Below, piece by piece: positions 60,201-64,000 of a DNA stretch of 64,000 nt. Numbering within the stretch: the stretch's first letter is position 1; each line of letters begins with the position of its first letter. The position numbers were made by a program, and so were the translations under genes. Below the pieces are notes generated by a model. The model made no database searches. It saw only the letters and a list, made by a program, of their open reading frames with translations, and had not been told where the DNA came from. Source of the DNA: Cunninghamia lanceolata (Eukaryota > Streptophyta > Pinopsida > Cupressales > Cupressaceae); the NCBI GenBank assembly GCA_027924645.1, contig BSBN01000213.1, positions 32,428,501 through 32,492,500 of the forward strand, in the 5' to 3' direction.

Positions 60201-61268
60201 TAGAGTAATGGCGGAATTCAAGTGGAGAGTAGAGATCCCAATCCCTTTCACCAAATAGCTAGGATCATCTCCAATGATAACTTGTTTACTAGAATTTCTC
60301 TCCATCAAGTTTGATAAATGCTCCTTAAAACCAGTGATGTGTCGAGATGCACCACTATTAATTAGCCAAGTGTTGGTGTCAGTAGGTACATTGCTTGACA
60401 ATGCCGAATAGAACAAGTATTCACATGATTCCTTTTGAGGAGAGGCATCATCAACATCTGCAATGGTGGCCTGTTGCTTAGGCCTAGATGGACAATGTTT
60501 GGCAGTGTGACCATACTTGTCACACCTAAAGCATTGGATTTTGGAGAGGTGCCTCTTCTTCTTGAAAGTGGGAGCACCATTAGTTCCATTATCTCTATTC
60601 CTCTTGAAGAATCCTTTCTTCCCATTCTTGCTTTTCTTCTTAGATGATTGAGAGGCAAGGACATGAATGTCTTCATTGGTAGAGCTTTGACCAATTCCTC
60701 TAGCGACCAATCTAGACTCCTCTTGAATGCAATCTACCCTCAATTGATCAAACTTGGGAAGCTTCGATCTTGCACTGATTCCTTGAATGTAGGATTCCCA
60801 TGATGAAGGAAGACCATTGAGAGCAAGCATGGTCAAGTCTCTGTCATCAACTACATGACCAATTGTAGAGAGCTGATTTCTTAATTCCGAAATCCTCATG
60901 AAGTAAGCAATAACCGTTTCTCCTTTCACCATTTTCACATGATGTAGTTGTTGCTTCAGTGCAAGAGCTCAACTGGTGTTGTTGATTTCGTACACCTCCT
61001 CCAAGGTTTTAAACACGTCCCTTGCCGTCTTCAACTCGGAGACAATCGGAACAATATGATCTTTAACGGAGTCAACCAATATCTTCTTTGCCCTGATGTC
61101 TTTCTTTTTCCACTGCAACTTCTCTTCTTCCTCCGATGGTTCAGGAACTTTGGTTTCCACAAACTCGGCCAAGTCATTTTCTTCCAAGGTGAGCATGATT
61201 CTAAACCTCCATGATGTGAAGTTGGATGCTCCTTCGAGTCTATCCTCAATTTTAAGACTGTTCACCAT
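57234..61268 (-). pseudogene. Copia gag-pol, six disabling changes
   Basis: Starts at ATG 61268 (MVNSLKIEDRLEGASNF, a typical copia Gag N-terminus). Domains: gag; CCHC knuckle CFRCDKYGHTAKHC (60492-60533); protease, where the catalytic Asp is Asn in LINSGAS (codon 60357-60359); integrase zinc region and core, where the second catalytic Asp is Ser in RSSNGGEY (59585-59587) while the Glu in AERKNR is kept; reverse transcriptase with YVDD (58200-58211); RNase H (STTEAEY to CDNQS). Breaks: TGA at 60969 (probably from CGA), a shift in a 9-T run at 59643-59651, stops at 59417 and 59015, a shift near 58221, and TAG at 57636 (from TGG). Otherwise it is well preserved. Confidence 0.95.
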
Positions 61269-61358
61269 CTTGACTAAAATAGGGATAGACAAGAGATATA
61301 AAGAAAAATAGAGAGTATTGCTGCAATGACAAATCTGATCACGATCTTCTTCAAACCC

Positions 61359-61370
61359 GCGCTGATACCA
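61359..61370 (-). other. Primer-binding site of young copia
   Basis: The minus strand reads TGGTATCAGCGC directly against the 5' LTR edge, matching the initiator methionine tRNA primer site with one change. Confidence 0.9.
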
Positions 61371-61849
61371 TGTTAGTTTTATGATCAGATGTAATGCACA
61401 GAAAATTAATTTAAAATCAACACAAGGACACAATAGATATCCTAGGAAAACCCTCCTCTTGAGGGAGAAAAACCCAGCCAATAATATTCCTTATATTATT
61501 GAATTACAAAGAATGTCTCTTCTACAATAGAGGCCGATATGAGGGCCAAGTAAAGCACCACAATCTGATGCAATTACAGAAACACAATGGTGTAATTTGC
61601 TAATGATAAACCCAGCCTTCCACGATATCAATCTGCACTTGGTGAAGAACTCGCACTTGAATATTCGAACTTGAGAATGAACAATGAATGAATGGATACT
61701 TAAATGAGTTACAATCAATGAGTATATATACCATGTGAAGGAAGAGACGTGACTCTTCAAGAACAACATGTCAGCCTTATTTCACGAGACATGCCAATTA
61801 GTTTATCTAATCAGCTGGAAGGAGACACTTGACGCTGCTATCAACAACA
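61371..61849 (-). repeat. 5' LTR of young copia
   Basis: 479 bp, starting TGTTGTTGATAGC on the coding strand. TATATATA at 61723-61730 is a good promoter candidate, about 120 bp into the LTR. The paired box lies near 61446-61468. Confidence 0.95.
61723..61730 (-). promoter_or_regulatory. Probable TATA box of young copia
   Basis: TATATATA in the U3 part of the 5' LTR, unchanged in the 3' LTR (56532-56539). Confidence 0.55.
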
Positions 61850-61854
61850 AGAGC

Positions 61855-62930
61855 CTCAAAGCAAGCCATAATTCCTTTTCGTTTCTTATTTCAAATCTAA
61901 AATCCTGATAGGTATGGGTTCACGTATTATACAATTCTTATACTATAATTTGGATAATTATAATTTTTTTATTAGGCACTAGAAGTTCTCATTGAACTAA
62001 CCCAAGCCTACAATTGACTCAACTATTTGTTTGATAGATTCATTTGATTATTTCAGATACAAATACATTAGAGCTCATTATTTCTGATGTCAAATGAGAA
62101 AGTGCCCAATCATCTGTGAACCTCGAGATATTAATATAATAGACTGTCTTTACTTCATAATAAGATAGTTAAAATCACGATTTGAAACAGAACGATTTTT
62201 TTTTTTTTACAAAAACATTTTTTAGGGTCTTAATTAAGAGGATAAAAGCACATATTCAAAATTGAATCAGTTTAGAATCCAAAGGACATACACACGCACA
62301 CAGAGACATCACAACAGCATTTCCCACCATTCACTCCAAGTAGAATAGTTAAGGAATAAAAATCAATACTTTGGGCACAGCTTATACTGTATCTGTCAAA
62401 TGCTTGATAGCCGATCTCTAAGTCAACAATATCTATATAACAAAATGACCATAAACTTTATTACTATAGAAATTGTTTCCAAATTTACATGAAATGTGTA
62501 CTATATGAGAAAAAACAGATGCTTTGATCATTTCAAGCTCCTGAACAAAAATTCCGTTCATATTCCATACAATGAAAAAACTTTTAAGTCAGGAGGACTG
62601 AAAAAATTAATATGGGATATCTAGAGCTTTAGTAAAAAATGAATTAAATATCAAAATTGAACTGCCATTCGTTTTAATAAAAGCCCGGTAATCCTTCTCA
62701 GCCAAAAAGAAATGCAAATACAAATTCCCAGGGATGTGGAAAGCCATACCTGCTAAAAATTGCAGTACTCTTTCCCTTTGATAAAAATAAATGTTTAAGT
62801 TTCACAAATGTTGTAAGCCATCCAGTCTACCAAGTTCTGACATTTTCAACATGTTTAAACTTGCTCGAAACAGTATCAAGAGAGACAGATTTATTTTTAA
62901 AAAATCAAGATAGGAAATAGAAAAATGGTG
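61855..62930. other. Intergenic DNA downstream of host gene
   Basis: About 1.1 kb without a gene, between the copia target site and the stop codon at 62931. The right end probably includes the 3' untranslated region of the minus-strand gene. A minus-strand AATAAA at 62890-62895 lies about 36 bp past the stop and is a possible polyadenylation signal. A run of T occurs at about 62191-62200. Confidence 0.5.
62890..62895 (-). terminator. Possible polyadenylation signal
   Basis: AATAAA on the minus strand shortly after the TAG of the last exon. The motif is short and common in AT-rich DNA, so position is its only support. Confidence 0.35.
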
Positions 62931-63134
62931 CTACCAAAAAAATCGTTTCGGTCTCTTTATTCCAAGGTCAGCTTCAACTTGAGCGATTTCCTTGTTTAAC
63001 TGTCTTAGCTCTTCTTTTATCTGCTTATCTTTCTTGACTGAAGTTCGGCTAAGCAAACCAATAAGATGTTGCAGGCATGATAGGTATTCTCTTCTAATGG
63101 GCTCTAACTTCACAATTTGTTCTGGAATTCCAGA
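62931..63134 (-). CDS. Last coding exon of unidentified plant gene
   Basis: The minus strand has a splice acceptor (tgtcttacag) ending at 63135, then 67 codons from SGIPEQIVKLEPIRREY to KRPKRFFW and TAG at 62931. The sequence is uninterrupted, charged and helical, with a coiled-coil-like middle (DKQIKEELRQLNKEIAQVE) and a basic C-terminus. It is unlike the transposon proteins around it. It joins in phase with the exon at 63501-63566. The family is not recognised; a small helical or coiled-coil protein is all that can be said. The open frame extends upstream to 63266, but the acceptor and the frame-compatible upstream exon argue that this extension is intron. Confidence 0.65.
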   Translation of the reverse strand, partial: SGIPEQIVKLEPIRREYLSCLQHLIGLLSRTSVKKDKQIKEELRQLNKEIAQVEADLGIKRPKRFFW

Positions 63135-63500
63135 CTGTAAGACACAGGAAATTGTATAGAGAGAAAAAATTAGATCTCTTATTAGACAGATTATATGAGT
63201 TGCATTTTTAATAGAATAATTTTCAGTAACACTGCATCTGCATTGGATGGTTGAAGCCTGATACATTGCTACAATTTAGAGAGAACTTGAATAATTCTGG
63301 ATCACACAGGCTATTGTATGAAAGGGCCTATGTTCCTAGAAGATACTCTCCAATTAAGATTGCCCACTCTAGCTAATTAAGAGGGCCTATGTGTTTCTTC
63401 TCTATCAACTTTCAAACTGACATATGGAAAGAAATCACAGGTTCTTAGATCAACACATTATTAAGTTTAATGGTCTGAATTATTTGAATGTTACACTTAC
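63135..63500 (-). other. Intron of unidentified gene
   Basis: 366 bp bounded on the minus strand by GTAAGTGTAA (donor, 63500) and TGTCTTACAG (acceptor, 63135). It is phase 0 on both sides and AT-rich, as is usual for plant introns. No internal gene is seen. Confidence 0.65.
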
Positions 63501-63566
63501 TTTCTTCACAGCAGAGATACACTTACGTACAGCTTCTTCTGCCTTTGCTATATCTTCGGATTTCTC
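63501..63566 (-). CDS. Penultimate exon of unidentified gene, 22 codons
   Basis: A 66-bp exon on the minus strand between an acceptor (ttattatgcag) and a strong donor (AAA|GTAAGTGT). It encodes EKSEDIAKAEEAVRKCISAV and two more lysines, a helical, charged segment that runs smoothly into the next exon. Both borders are GT-AG and the phase is zero, which supports a real gene. Further upstream exons should lie to the right, within or beyond the window edge. Confidence 0.62.
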
Positions 63567-64000
63567 CTGCATAATAAATGTTCATCAACAGCAGAAGTCT
63601 CAGGCATTTGTTTTTAGATGTTTAAGTTATTCTATAACTTCTCAATTCATCGCTGAAAAAAAAATTCATTTGCATTTTGGCTAGTACAATGTCTAAATAG
63701 CATTGAATCTTAGGAGCATTTTACAATTTTAGTGAAGCTTGGAATATTTTTCTTCCTCTATTTCTTGATATTTCCTACAGCATTAGTTATATTAACAATC
63801 TAATAGAAGCCTTCTTTTTGGCATTCTTGGTTTGGCTCTCCCGAGCTGTGTAAAAGGGCAGGACCCTTTCATAAGCCCTTATTCCAGTTCCAGTTCATAG
63901 CTCTGGTCATAAGCATTTACTAATACCAAAAACAATATAATGGAATCTTTCTTGAGCAAGCACTGCTCAAAGATAATTCTTTTAAATTATTTATAAAGGA
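63567..64000 (-). other. Upstream intron or flank of unidentified gene
   Basis: About 430 bp with no further exon that could be placed with confidence. It is probably part of an intron of the minus-strand gene. A + strand frame at 63424-63684 overlaps the exon in antisense and is not considered real. Confidence 0.45.

Larger units (their letters stand above)
56180..61849 (-). mobile_element. Ty1/copia LTR retrotransposon, fairly young
   Basis: LTRs of 476 and 479 bp (56180-56655 and 61371-61849) differ at about 12 positions plus one 3-bp gap by eye (about 2.5%). Perfect AGAGC duplications lie at 56175-56179 and 61850-61854. The primer site lies beside the right LTR and the purine tract (GCTGAGAGGGAG) beside the left LTR, so it reads on the minus strand. 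The polyprotein has copia domain order with four stops and two frameshifts. A 46-bp repeat array sits between the polyprotein end and the 3' LTR. Confidence 0.97.

Noticed and set aside
63424..63684. 86-aa + strand frame
   Set aside because: Antisense to the well-bounded exon at 63501-63566.

Overview
The window is AT-rich plant nuclear DNA made almost entirely of transposable elements of different ages, with one small piece of what looks like an ordinary intron-containing gene at the right edge. No rRNA, tRNA, CRISPR, prophage or bacterial-type operon structure is visible. Very long LTRs, deep nesting, old stop-riddled elements that persist, and one apparent host gene in 64 kb suggest a large, slowly purged genome such as a gymnosperm (conifer-like). 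The lineage is inference; no host protein here identifies the species.

Layout, left to right. 1-718 is the end of an LTR whose start lies outside the window. 3567-5169 is a related solo LTR with a perfect AAATA target duplication. 8349-14596 is a complete but decayed Ty1/copia element on the + strand. 16325-16654 is a 330-bp TRIM-like miniature LTR element. 17346-38574 is a three-level nest: an old, probably Ty3-like element was split by an element with unusually long 4.55-kb LTRs (18711-37058, duplication TGAAG), whose non-coding interior was later split by a younger element (24373-31829, duplication GTCAT). That youngest element has two long reading frames, no visible pol and a row of purine-tract repeats. 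38830-39447 is a copia-type LTR of a truncated minus-strand element. 43069-46177 is a non-coding element with short LTRs and tandem repeats of 181 bp. 46498-52057 is a decayed chromodomain-bearing Ty3/gypsy element (duplication TATTT). 52384-55778 is a decayed hAT DNA transposon with an 8-bp duplication ATATGTAT and two recognisable introns. 56180-61849 is a fairly young Ty1/copia element on the minus strand (duplication AGAGC) with seven 46-bp hairpin repeats behind its polyprotein. 62931-63566 holds the last two recognisable exons of an unidentified minus-strand host gene.

Relative ages, judged by eye from LTR-LTR differences: the element at 24373 (about 2%) and the copia at 56180 (about 2.5%) are youngest; the long-LTR element and the copia at 8349 (roughly 6-8%) are older; the split Ty3-like element is oldest. 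The nesting order agrees with this ranking. Every pol-bearing element has stops or frameshifts, and both copia integrases have lost catalytic aspartates, so none looks autonomously active. The element at 24373 has one open frame and one broken by a single stop; it would need enzymes from a relative. It is the best candidate in the window for something not well described.
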